Part shown: piece by piece, positions 35,701 to 41,956 of the stretch
How the letters are laid out: each line of letters starts with the position of its first letter
Numbering within the stretch: position 1 is the first letter of the stretch
Source: Lachnospiraceae bacterium
GTDB lineage: Bacteria; Bacillota; Clostridia; Lachnospirales; Lachnospiraceae
Assembly (NCBI GenBank): GCA_017551665.1
Contig: JAFZLB010000091.1
Location: 1 to 51,354 of the forward strand
Direction of reading: 5' to 3'
Length of the DNA: 51,354 nt
Made by a program: the position numbers and the translations under genes
The notes under the pieces: generated by a model
Database searches by the model: none
What the model was told of the DNA's origin: nothing
The model's input: the letters and a program-made list of their open reading frames with translations, nothing else

Positions 35701-36339
35701 TTATTTTTTTCGAATTTCGGACGGTTTTTCCGAAAGCTGCCAGACCGGGAAAAAGCTGCTGAGAAACAGTCCTTTGGTCGGAATCTCCGTTTCTTCCCTG
35801 GACCAGCCGTCCGCGGCCACAAGAAACATCCGCTTTTTGCCCTTCTCATCGCGGCGGATCCGGTAGCCGTAAGCGATGGCGTGATGATTGCCGTAGGTCG
35901 GATGCCGCAGCAGAATCAGGTACAGCAGCGCACCGCGATCAATGGACCTGCGCAGAAAAAAGGGCCAGGCCGGGCGGAAGCGCCCGAGCTTGAAATCATG
36001 GCGGCCGTACAGCCGGAGCGCCGCCCGCAGATACACCCTGCTGACAAGATTCAGGGTTCCGCCGAAAAAGCGGAAGCGGTCGGTGTTGAAATAATAATGC
36101 TTTTGTTGGCCGTAGGATACGATGCGGCGGAAGGCCTGCACCGGGACGATGCGAAAACCGCGGCGGGAGGGATTGCGGTGATCGAGGCTCAGCAGGATAT
36201 TGACCATCGCGGTCGGTGCGCAGTGCTTCACATAACCGCCGTCCAGCTTTCCGAAGCCGCCGGTGGTCCGGAAGGAAGCGTCTTCTGCCCACGGTTCCGC
36301 GCTTTTTTCAATTCCTGACATTCCCGTCATTTCACTCAC
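35701..36339 (-). CDS. C39-like papain-fold protein in the dinB operon
   Basis: A 212-residue protein, probably cytoplasmic, as no signal peptide is seen. The motif GGYVKHCAPTAMVNILL (Cys40), HHAIAYGY (His153) and AADGW (Asp177) fit the Cys-His-Asp order of C39-type peptidases and related papain folds. Peptidase activity is inferred only. The GTG start overlaps the dinB stop (GTGA), so it is translated with the polymerase; ATG 36330 is an alternative. A role in the DNA-damage response is possible from context but unsupported by sequence. Confidence 0.75.
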   Translation of the reverse strand: MSEMTGMSGIEKSAEPWAEDASFRTTGGFGKLDGGYVKHCAPTAMVNILLSLDHRNPSRRGFRIVPVQAFRRIVSYGQQKHYYFNTDRFRFFGGTLNLVSRVYLRAALRLYGRHDFKLGRFRPAWPFFLRRSIDRGALLYLILLRHPTYGNHHAIAYGYRIRRDEKGKKRMFLVAADGWSREETEIPTKGLFLSSFFPVWQLSEKPSEIRKK

Positions 36340-37535
36340 GGCGTCCCCTGTGCGCGCTTCGTGCGCTTCGCGGGCTTCATCAGATCGAACATGCTCATCT
36401 GACGATATTCGCCGCGGTCCAGCTTGGTAACACTGACGCCGATCAGGCGGATCTTGACATTGCGGGAGAACATTCCCTGTTCTCCGAAGAGCAGCCGCTT
36501 CAGCAAAAGCGTCGCGATCTCTTCGATCTTATCCGCGCTGTTCGTCGAATCCGGCATCTGCATCTGTCTGCTGTGCCGCACGAAACGGTCCGTTTTGATC
36601 TGGATGGCCACGGTGGACGCGAAGACGCTGTCCGCCTTGAGGCGTTCCGAAAGCTTCCCGGCGATGGTGTGCACACTGCGCGGCACCTCCGCCTCGTAGT
36701 TATCCGCGGTGACATCCTTGGGCAGCGTTGTCTCGTGGGAATAAGCCTTCGCTTCTTCCTTTGCGCCGCTGACGGCGGAATCATCCATGCCGTTGGCACT
36801 GTGATAAATATAACGTCCGGCACGCTCTCCCAAGTGGGCGCGCAGAATGGCCTCGTCCATACGGGCGGCGTCACCGATCGTGCGCACATCAAGCGCGTTC
36901 AGCTTTGCCGCGGTCGCTTCCCCGCAGCCGTACAGCCGCGCGATCGGCAAAGGCCAGAGCTTGTCCCCGATCTCTTCCGGATACAGCGTATGCACGCGGT
37001 CCGGCTTTTCAAAATCACTCGCCATCTTCGCGAGCAGCTTGTTGGAGGAAATGCCGATATTGACGGTAAAGCCCAGCGTGTTGCGGATCTCGTTTTTGAT
37101 TCGCGCGGCCGCGTTCAGCGGGAAGGGGTCATCATCGCCCTCGGCTTCAAAGATGGCCTCCGTTCCCGTCATGTCCACGTAGGCCTCGTCGATCGAAGCC
37201 TGTTCCACCGTCGGGGAATAGGTTTTTAAGATTTTCATCAGCGACGCGGAATAACGCCGGTAGGTTTCAAAGTCCGACTTGACGATGACCAGCTCCGGAC
37301 ACTTGGCCAAGGCCTTCACGACCGGCTCTCCGGTTTCCACGCCGTATTTTTTTGCGGGGATGGATTTTGCGGTGATCACACCGCGCCGCTCTTCGATGTC
37401 CCCCGCGACCGCGGCGGGAATCGTGCGCAGATCAATGCTGCCCGGTGCTTCCTTCAGCCGTTTCACGGCCGACCAGGACAAAAAGGCGGCATTGACGTCG
37501 ATATGAAAAATGGTTTTGCGCGCGTGCGGGATCAT
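36336..37535 (-). CDS. dinB: DNA polymerase IV-like Y-family polymerase
   Basis: A 399-residue translesion polymerase. The catalytic palm motifs are FHIDVNAAF (Asp near residue 12) and SIDEAYVDMT. A helix-hairpin-helix-like region LYGCGEATAAKLNALDVRTI and a little-finger domain follow. ATG 37535 is favoured because upstream codons are not family-like. A TATAAT lies 7 nt before it, with TTTACC 17 nt further up, so the mRNA is predicted leaderless, with no Shine-Dalgarno. No LexA box (GAAC-N4-GTTC) was seen. Some annotations would call this UmuC/DinB-like. Confidence 0.93.
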   Translation of the reverse strand: MIPHARKTIFHIDVNAAFLSWSAVKRLKEAPGSIDLRTIPAAVAGDIEERRGVITAKSIPAKKYGVETGEPVVKALAKCPELVIVKSDFETYRRYSASLMKILKTYSPTVEQASIDEAYVDMTGTEAIFEAEGDDDPFPLNAAARIKNEIRNTLGFTVNIGISSNKLLAKMASDFEKPDRVHTLYPEEIGDKLWPLPIARLYGCGEATAAKLNALDVRTIGDAARMDEAILRAHLGERAGRYIYHSANGMDDSAVSGAKEEAKAYSHETTLPKDVTADNYEAEVPRSVHTIAGKLSERLKADSVFASTVAIQIKTDRFVRHSRQMQMPDSTNSADKIEEIATLLLKRLLFGEQGMFSRNVKIRLIGVSVTKLDRGEYRQMSMFDLMKPAKRTKRAQGTP

Positions 37536-37542
37536 ATTAGGT

Positions 37543-37571
37543 ATTATAAATGATGGAAGGGAAATGGTAAA
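37543..37571 (-). promoter_or_regulatory. Promoter of dinB, predicted leaderless
   Basis: On the minus strand, TTTACC (plus 37566-37571), 17 nt and a perfect TATAAT (plus 37543-37548). Seven bases separate the -10 from the dinB ATG, so the first transcribed base should be at or next to the start codon. The -35 lies in the closing stem of a cloverleaf element. Confidence 0.65.
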
Positions 37572-37702
37572 GCGGTGCAAAAACTCGAAAACGCTGCGCG
37601 TTTCCTCGTTGCGCTTGTGCGCGCTATACGTATGCAAAAAAACAAGCGGCCTTGCAAGCGAGCTTGCCGGCCGCGTGTTTTTTGCATACGTGCACCGCTT
37701 TA
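37568..37702 (+). repeat. Cloverleaf-type spacer element, copy 2 (rplL-dinB)
   Basis: TAAAGCGGTGCA/TGCACCGCTTTA (12 bp, perfect) close a 135-nt segment. Hairpin 1 is AAACGC-TGC-GCGTTT, flanked by CTCG; hairpin 2 is GCGC-TTGT-GCGC. The third arm is CGTATGCAAAAAA/TTTTTTGCATACG enclosing the rplL terminator. The closing stem includes the rplL stop codon and overlaps the dinB -35. Confidence 0.6.
37646..37674 (-). terminator. Terminator of the rplJ-rplL operon
   Basis: GCGGCC..GGCCGC with inner GCAAG-CGAG-CTTGC. On the minus strand it is followed by TTGTTTTTTT, 26 nt past the rplL stop. It forms the tip of the third arm of the cloverleaf element. Confidence 0.8.
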
Positions 37703-38077
37703 CTTTAACGTCACTTTGGCTCCCTCGGCTTCCACCTTGGTCTTGATTTCCTCGGCCTCTGCCTTCGGCACGCCTTCCTTGATCATCTTCGGTGCGCCTT
37801 CGACGAGGTCCTTGGACTCCTTCAGGCCCAAGCCGGTGATCTCGCGGACCACCTTGATGACCTTGACCTTGTTCGGGCCGACATCCGTCAGCTCGACATC
37901 GAAGTCTGTCTTCTCTTCCGCAGCCTCACCGCCGCCGGCGCCTGCCGCTGCCACGACGACACCCGCCGCTGCGGACACGCCGAACTCTTCTTCACAAGCC
38001 TTTACCAGTTCATTTAATTCCATGACGGATAACTCTTTAATCACGTCAATGATTTCCGCTGTGCTCATCTTAGCCAT
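37700..38077 (-). CDS. rplL: 50S ribosomal protein L7/L12
   Basis: A 125-residue stalk protein. The N-terminal dimerisation helices ([20 protein letters not shown]) are followed by an Ala/Gly hinge and the C-terminal factor-binding domain ([20 protein letters not shown]). It binds L10 in several copies and recruits elongation factors. GAAAGGAG precedes the ATG. It follows rplJ in the usual order, and a terminator ends the operon. Confidence 0.98.
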   Translation of the reverse strand: MAKMSTAEIIDVIKELSVMELNELVKACEEEFGVSAAAGVVVAAAGAGGGEAAEEKTDFDVELTDVGPNKVKVIKVVREITGLGLKESKDLVEGAPKMIKEGVPKAEAEEIKTKVEAEGAKVTLK

Positions 38078-38168
38078 TGTATTTCTCCTTTCAAGTATTA
38101 ACGTTGTGTTCTTTCACAAGGAGGTTCTTTGCAATAAGCTCGAACTTCTCCTTTGGCTCGTTCCGGGC

Positions 38169-38936
38169 TCAGCCTTCGCTTTCGCTCGGCTTCTCCTCGG
38201 AACTTTCGGCCTCCGCAGCAGGTGCTTCCTCGGCCGCCGGTGCCGCTTCTTCCGCCTTCACTTCCGCAGCAGGTGCTTCCTCGGCCGCCGGTGCGGCTTC
38301 TTCCGCCTTCACTTCTTCGGCTGCCGGTGCTTCGGCTGCGGGTGCTTCTTCAGCAGGCGCTTCCGCTGCGGGAGCTTCCTCTGCCGGTGCGGCTTCCTCT
38401 GCCGGTGCCGCTTCTTCGGCTGCCTCCGCCTTCGGTGCGGGCTCTACGCCGCTTTCCTTCTGCTCCGCGATCTGCTTCACGACGCGCGCGAAGTTCGCGA
38501 TCGGGGACTGGATGGAGCCGAGCAGCTTGGAGAGCAGTTCGTCTCTGGACGGGATCAGCGCGATTTCCTTGAGCGCGTCCGCGTCATAGAATTTGCCTAC
38601 GACCACGCCGCCCTTCAGTTCCAGGGCCGGATTGGTCTTGGCGAACTTCATCAGCACGCGTGCCGGTGCCGCGGGATCTTCCAGGGACACGGCCAGTGCG
38701 GACGGACCGTTCAGCAGATCATCCAGCTGTGCGAAATCCGTTCCCTCAAACGCGCGGCGCATCATTGTGTTCTTGTAGATCTTATAGAACACGTTCCCCG
38801 CACGAAGGTCACGGCGCAGCTGCGTGTCCTGCGCGACGGTCAGACCTCTCGCGTCCGCGAGAACCACTGCCTGCGCGTCCTTGACATGCTCTGCGATTTC
38901 CTGCACGATGGGTTGTTTTAACTCAACCTTTGCCAT
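38169..38936 (-). CDS. rplJ: 50S ribosomal protein L10 with a long Ala/Glu/Pro tail
   Basis: A 255-residue L10. The first ~170 residues form a normal L10 (VVLADARGLTVAQDTQLRRD, NVFYKIYKNTMMRRA) and end with the helix that carries L7/L12. A further ~85 residues are almost only Ala, Glu and Pro with repeats of EEAPAAE type and a few Lys. Bacterial L10 usually stops near 165-175 residues. ATG 38936 has AAAGGAG 8 nt upstream. Expression should be controlled by the L10 leader RNA upstream. Confidence 0.96.
   Translation of the reverse strand: MAKVELKQPIVQEIAEHVKDAQAVVLADARGLTVAQDTQLRRDLRAGNVFYKIYKNTMMRRAFEGTDFAQLDDLLNGPSALAVSLEDPAAPARVLMKFAKTNPALELKGGVVVGKFYDADALKEIALIPSRDELLSKLLGSIQSPIANFARVVKQIAEQKESGVEPAPKAEAAEEAAPAEEAAPAEEAPAAEAPAEEAPAAEAPAAEEVKAEEAAPAAEEAPAAEVKAEEAAPAAEEAPAAEAESSEEKPSESEG
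38215..38420. repeat. Repeats encoding the L10 acidic tail
   Basis: A unit containing CTTCCGCAGCAGGTGCTTCC followed by TCGGCCGCCGGTGC is present twice nearly unchanged, with degenerate shorter copies after it. They encode the Ala/Glu/Pro repeats of the rplJ tail. Confidence 0.75.
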
Positions 38937-38965
38937 GTTTCTTTCTCCTTTCTGTAAGATTTCTC

Positions 38966-39101
38966 GTGAGCCACGTGACAAGCTCGAAAACACGTTGTGT
39001 TTTCTCGCTGTCACGGCGTTCGCCGTATGCATCCGCGGTGATGCACACGCTCTTGTAAGCAGGCTTCCACGCGGTGCATCCCGCGTCTGCGCATGGCTCA
39101 C
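38966..39101 (+). repeat. Cloverleaf-type spacer element, copy 3 (rplJ leader)
   Basis: GTGAGCC/GGCTCAC close 136 nt. Hairpin 1 is GAAAACAC-GTT-GTGTTTTC, extended by GTGACA/TGTCAC. Hairpin 2 is CGGC-GTTC-GCCG. The third arm is GATGCAC/GTGCATC. It is inserted between the L10 leader attenuator and the rplJ ribosome binding site, antisense to the gene. Confidence 0.6.
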
Positions 39102-39107
39102 TTTACG

Positions 39108-39255
39108 CGCAAAAGAAAGCCCCCTTTTGCCAATGACAATCGGAGGCTTTAGCATACAAAGAAAGCTGTATTCCTCACCTCGGCTGGCGGGACTCCTGTC
39201 CGCTTACGACCTTCCGGTCACCTGCTGTCTTCGGCCTGCGCGGATATTACGCGCA
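39108..39255 (-). promoter_or_regulatory. L10 leader RNA with attenuator
   Basis: The minus-strand transcript contains the L10-leader hallmark CCGAAGACAGCAGGTG and the partner GCCAGCCGAGGTGAGG, which form the kink-turn-like L10(L12)4 binding site. A terminator follows: AAAGCCTCC (plus 39142-39150) with GGGGGCTTT (plus 39116-39124), then CTTTT. When L10-L12 is in excess, binding should favour termination before rplJ. Confidence 0.85.
39116..39150 (-). terminator. Attenuator terminator in the L10 leader
   Basis: On the minus strand AAAGCCTCC pairs with GGGGGCTTT (one G-T pair) and is followed by CTTTT. It lies immediately downstream of the L10 binding site and about 180 nt before rplJ. Confidence 0.75.
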
Positions 39256-39261
39256 ACTGCT

Positions 39262-39290
39262 ATCCTATCACAGCGCGCACGCCCTGTCAA
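39262..39290 (-). promoter_or_regulatory. Promoter of rplJ-rplL
   Basis: On the minus strand, consensus TTGACA (plus 39285-39290), 17 nt and TAGGAT (plus 39262-39267). It starts 17 nt after the stop of the upstream acetyltransferase gene. Confidence 0.8.
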
Positions 39291-39306
39291 GCGCCGCGCA
39301 AAACGG

Positions 39307-39774
39307 TCAGGACAAAACTTCTTCCAATGAAGTGTACTGTGTTTCCATGCCGAGGTGGCGGTAAAAGGCCTCGGCATCTGCATTGAGCGCCCAGACATGC
39401 AGCGTGATGTTATGGCAGCCTTCCCGAAGCGCAAAAGCGCGGGCGTGCTCATACAAAGCTTGGCCGATCCGCTGTCCGCGCATCCGCTCGTCAATGCACA
39501 GATCGTCAATGTAAAGTGTTTTGTGCGGCGTGAAATGACGGGCGTCGTTTTGTTGCAGCGCACAAAAAATGTAGCCCATGGTCTCGTCCGTTTCATCCGC
39601 CGCCACAAAGACGGGACGGCTGTCATCGCGAAACAGTTCCCGCAGCTCTTCCGCCGAATACTTTGTCGCGTTGCCGAATAAATCCGGTCTTCCCGCGTGA
39701 TGCAGGTTGACCACCTGTGTCAGCAGACGCTGTACCGCGGCAATGTCCTTTTCTTCCGCACGACGAATGTTCAA
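39307..39774 (-). CDS. GNAT family N-acetyltransferase
   Basis: A 155-residue GNAT enzyme. The acetyl-CoA motif A reads IDDLCIDERMRGQRIGQALYEHA, with R/Q-x-x-G-x-G/A in RGQRIG. Motif B follows (NITLHVWALNADAEAFYRHLG). The TTG start has AAGGAG 7 nt upstream and gives a normal N-terminus (MNIRRAEEKDIAAVQRLL). It lies 49 nt after the DUF362 gene on the same strand. The acceptor substrate is unknown. Confidence 0.9.
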   Translation of the reverse strand: MNIRRAEEKDIAAVQRLLTQVVNLHHAGRPDLFGNATKYSAEELRELFRDDSRPVFVAADETDETMGYIFCALQQNDARHFTPHKTLYIDDLCIDERMRGQRIGQALYEHARAFALREGCHNITLHVWALNADAEAFYRHLGMETQYTSLEEVLS

Positions 39775-39823
39775 CTGTACACTCCTTCTTCTCCCCCCGG
39801 GCGCTTTGCCCGCGGAGTGCTCC

Positions 39824-40921
39824 TTATGTCAGTGTTTCCAGAAACGCGAGGATCTCCGCCGCGGAGGGCGGGCAGCCCCGCACGCTCTTTTCAAATCCGG
39901 CCGTGCAGTTCCCGACGCCGCAGCGTCCCGTTTTCCCGCGGTAGGCCTGTCCGACACAGACGGTTTCCCGCAGGCGGGAAAGTTTCCCCTGCTGTTCCGT
40001 CCGGTGCAGGGCGCGGATGAGCGCGCCGATGCAGGCACTGCAGGCATTGTCCGGCGCCGTGTGCTTCATCAGACGCGCGACGCGGCCGGAGGGCCGGTAC
40101 GAAGCGGGTTCTTCTTCGTCATCGGGTTCGTTGACGCGAATCCGGTTTGCCGAAGAAAGGTCCGTGCTGCCGATCCCGAGCCGTTCCGCAATGCGCACAT
40201 AAGGAACGTCATCGACGGCGTATCCCATGGCGTCGCAGACAAAGGCGTCGCAAAGCACCGGATCACGGAAGGCGAGAATGCGGTTCATGACCACCGGGTT
40301 GCCGCCTTCCTCAAATTCCAGATCGCCGCAGATGTTGTCCACCAAAATGAAATCGTTTTTGCAGACGGTATTCAGATGCGCGATCGGCTGATGCAGACCG
40401 ATGGTATGGAAGCGCCGCTTTTCGAAATCCGGAATAATCCCTTTGTTGTTTTTCAGCGCGCAGGTGATCTTTGTCTGGCAATGCCCCTTCAGCACCGGCA
40501 GATTGATCATAAAATCAACGGCCATCGCGCGGTCGCAGACGGCAATCTCCATCCCCGCCGCGTCATAGGTTTGATATGTATCCTTCTTCATATCCAGGAA
40601 GGGCACGCCGTAGCGTTCGCAGACGCGGTTGTGATAACAGATCTGAAACACATCCTCCGTCCGCGCACCGGCCCAGGCGCTCTCCATCACCGTGAGGTTT
40701 CGGAAGCCGTGCGCCTGAAGATATTCAATCACGCCGGCAAGAATCTCCGGATGCGTTGTCGCACCTTCCTCCGGCGGCGTCGTGGTCACGAGATTGGGTT
40801 TGAGCGCGATGCTCTTTTCCCTGTCCCCGATCAGCGCGGCCAGATCACAGGCCTCCAAGATACGCAGGGTCATTTCCTGATACGCCCTGCCGTGAATCAC
40901 ATAAATATCGTTTCGTTCCAT
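39824..40921 (-). CDS. DUF362 family protein with C-terminal Cys cluster
   Basis: A 365-residue DUF362 protein of unknown function. The N-terminal two-thirds carries the family pattern SIALKPNLVTTTPPEEGATT and VDFMINLPVLKGHCQTKITC. The C-terminus has Cys-rich stretches (NACSACIGAL, CVGQAY, CGVGNC, GCPPS) that could hold an iron-sulfur cluster, though not a classic 2x4Fe-4S ferredoxin spacing. ATG 40921 has no Shine-Dalgarno. An extended -10 (TGGTATACT) ends 7 nt before it, predicting a leaderless mRNA. It is divergent from the yihY-like gene. Confidence 0.85.
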   Translation of the reverse strand: MERNDIYVIHGRAYQEMTLRILEACDLAALIGDREKSIALKPNLVTTTPPEEGATTHPEILAGVIEYLQAHGFRNLTVMESAWAGARTEDVFQICYHNRVCERYGVPFLDMKKDTYQTYDAAGMEIAVCDRAMAVDFMINLPVLKGHCQTKITCALKNNKGIIPDFEKRRFHTIGLHQPIAHLNTVCKNDFILVDNICGDLEFEEGGNPVVMNRILAFRDPVLCDAFVCDAMGYAVDDVPYVRIAERLGIGSTDLSSANRIRVNEPDDEEEPASYRPSGRVARLMKHTAPDNACSACIGALIRALHRTEQQGKLSRLRETVCVGQAYRGKTGRCGVGNCTAGFEKSVRGCPPSAAEILAFLETLT

Positions 40922-40928
40922 GTGTGTA

Positions 40929-40934
40929 AGTATA
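40929..40934 (-). promoter_or_regulatory. Extended -10 of the DUF362 gene, predicted leaderless
   Basis: The minus strand reads GTGGTATACT, then seven bases, then ATG. No -35 resembling consensus is present, which the TGn extension can compensate. Confidence 0.6.
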
Positions 40935-40973
40935 CCACGACAGGCAGCCGGATGCCATGTGCAATCAAAACGG

Positions 40974-41004
40974 CGGATGGCCGAGCGGGAGGGGAGTGTG
41001 GTAT
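40974..41004 (+). repeat. 31-bp direct repeat, upstream copy
   Basis: It begins CGGATGGC, contains GGAGGGGAGTGTGGTAT and matches 41055-41085 at 29 of 31 bases. Here GTGGTAT continues as CTACAC, so the -10 is not formed. Confidence 0.75.
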
Positions 41005-41054
41005 CTACACAAGGATGTGCGATACTACCGACCCGACTGTCCTGTGCTCTGCCA

Positions 41055-41085
41055 CGGATGGCAGAGCAGGAGGGGAGTGTGGTAT
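41055..41085 (+). repeat. 31-bp direct repeat, downstream copy carrying the yihY -10
   Basis: The second copy runs into TATAAT, giving the extended -10 TGTGGTATAAT (TATAAT at 41083-41088). The repeat period is 81 bp. Confidence 0.75.
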
Positions 41086-41088
41086 AAT
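41083..41088 (+). promoter_or_regulatory. Extended -10 promoter of the yihY-like gene
   Basis: TGTGGTATAAT is a perfect extended -10. The ATG at 41099 is 10 nt downstream, so at most a few untranslated bases are expected, and no Shine-Dalgarno is present. Confidence 0.65.
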
Positions 41089-41098
41089 TTTTAGTAAT

Positions 41099-41956
41099 AT
41101 GGATGCCGTTCGGAAACAGAAAATCAAAGAGACGGGCCTGCGCTTTCTGAAGGGGCTCCGGGAACCGGGGCTTTCCACGCACGCCTCCGGTGTCGCCTTC
41201 TTCTTTTTTCTGTCACTGATTCCGATCCTGATTCTCGCGGTCAGCATCATTCCCCTCACCGGTCTGAAGCAGGAAGAGCTCGTTACGGCCATCACCAACC
41301 TGACGCCGGATGTCGCGGACACGCTGGTACAGCAGCTGATCATCGACGCCTACAACGCGTCCACGGGACTCGTGCCGATTTCTTTTATCGTCGTGACATG
41401 GACGGCGGCCCGAGGCATGGTGGCGCTGACCCGCGGATTGAACGCGGTCTACGGACGCACCAGAGAACGCAAACCCGGCTTCTCTCATTTGTTTTCGTTT
41501 TTGTATACCCTGCTGATGATCGCGGCCATTGTGTTCCTTCTGTTCTTCCGGGTCTTTGAGCGGCAGATCGCGATGCTGTTGGACCAGCACCTGCCTTCCT
41601 CCGCCATCCTGGATTTTCTCCGGACACAGTGGCATTCGCTGACGGTCTTTCTGATCGCGCTCGTCATCTTCGCCACGCTCTACACGCTGCTGCCCGATAA
41701 AAAACAGCACTTCCTGCGGCAGATTCCGGGCGCGGCGATCGCGGCGGTGGCCTGGCTCATTTTTTCCTTTTTCTTTTCGCTATACGCCAGTGGCTTCAAT
41801 ATTTACAGCACGCTCTACGGTTCCCTCGCAACACTCGCCATCCTGCTGTTCTGGCTCTACTGCTGCGTGCTGATTCTCTTGTTCGGTGCTTACGTCAATC
41901 ACTTTTTCGAGGAGAACGGTGTCGTATTCAAAGGAGGAAAAACAAATGTCAACTGA
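41099..41956 (+). CDS. YihY/UPF0761 family membrane protein
   Basis: A 285-residue integral membrane protein with about six hydrophobic helices. It carries the family segment GVAFFFFLSLIPILILAVSI, the conserved TAARGMVALTRGLNAVYG and the C-terminal YGSLATLAILLFWLYCCVLI. YihY proteins, once mistaken for RNase BN, have unknown function. ATG 41099 is chosen because upstream sequence is spacer repeat and a promoter ends just before it. The stop overlaps the next gene by 11 nt, so the two form an operon. Confidence 0.9.
   Translation: MDAVRKQKIKETGLRFLKGLREPGLSTHASGVAFFFFLSLIPILILAVSIIPLTGLKQEELVTAITNLTPDVADTLVQQLIIDAYNASTGLVPISFIVVTWTAARGMVALTRGLNAVYGRTRERKPGFSHLFSFLYTLLMIAAIVFLLFFRVFERQIAMLLDQHLPSSAILDFLRTQWHSLTVFLIALVIFATLYTLLPDKKQHFLRQIPGAAIAAVAWLIFSFFFSLYASGFNIYSTLYGSLATLAILLFWLYCCVLILLFGAYVNHFFEENGVVFKGGKTNVN

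Noticed and set aside
37536-37637. N-terminal extension of DinB
   Set aside because: The extra 34 residues would cross the promoter and part of the rplL-dinB spacer element. Y-family polymerases begin close to the FHIDVNAAF motif.
39707-41098. Long upstream extension of the yihY-like gene
   Set aside because: The frame is open by chance opposite the DUF362 gene. A perfect extended -10 lies just before ATG 41099, and upstream residues do not resemble YihY.
40922-41182. N-terminal extension of the DUF362 protein
   Set aside because: The extension would translate the 31-bp direct repeats and both promoters. The family start fits ATG 40921.
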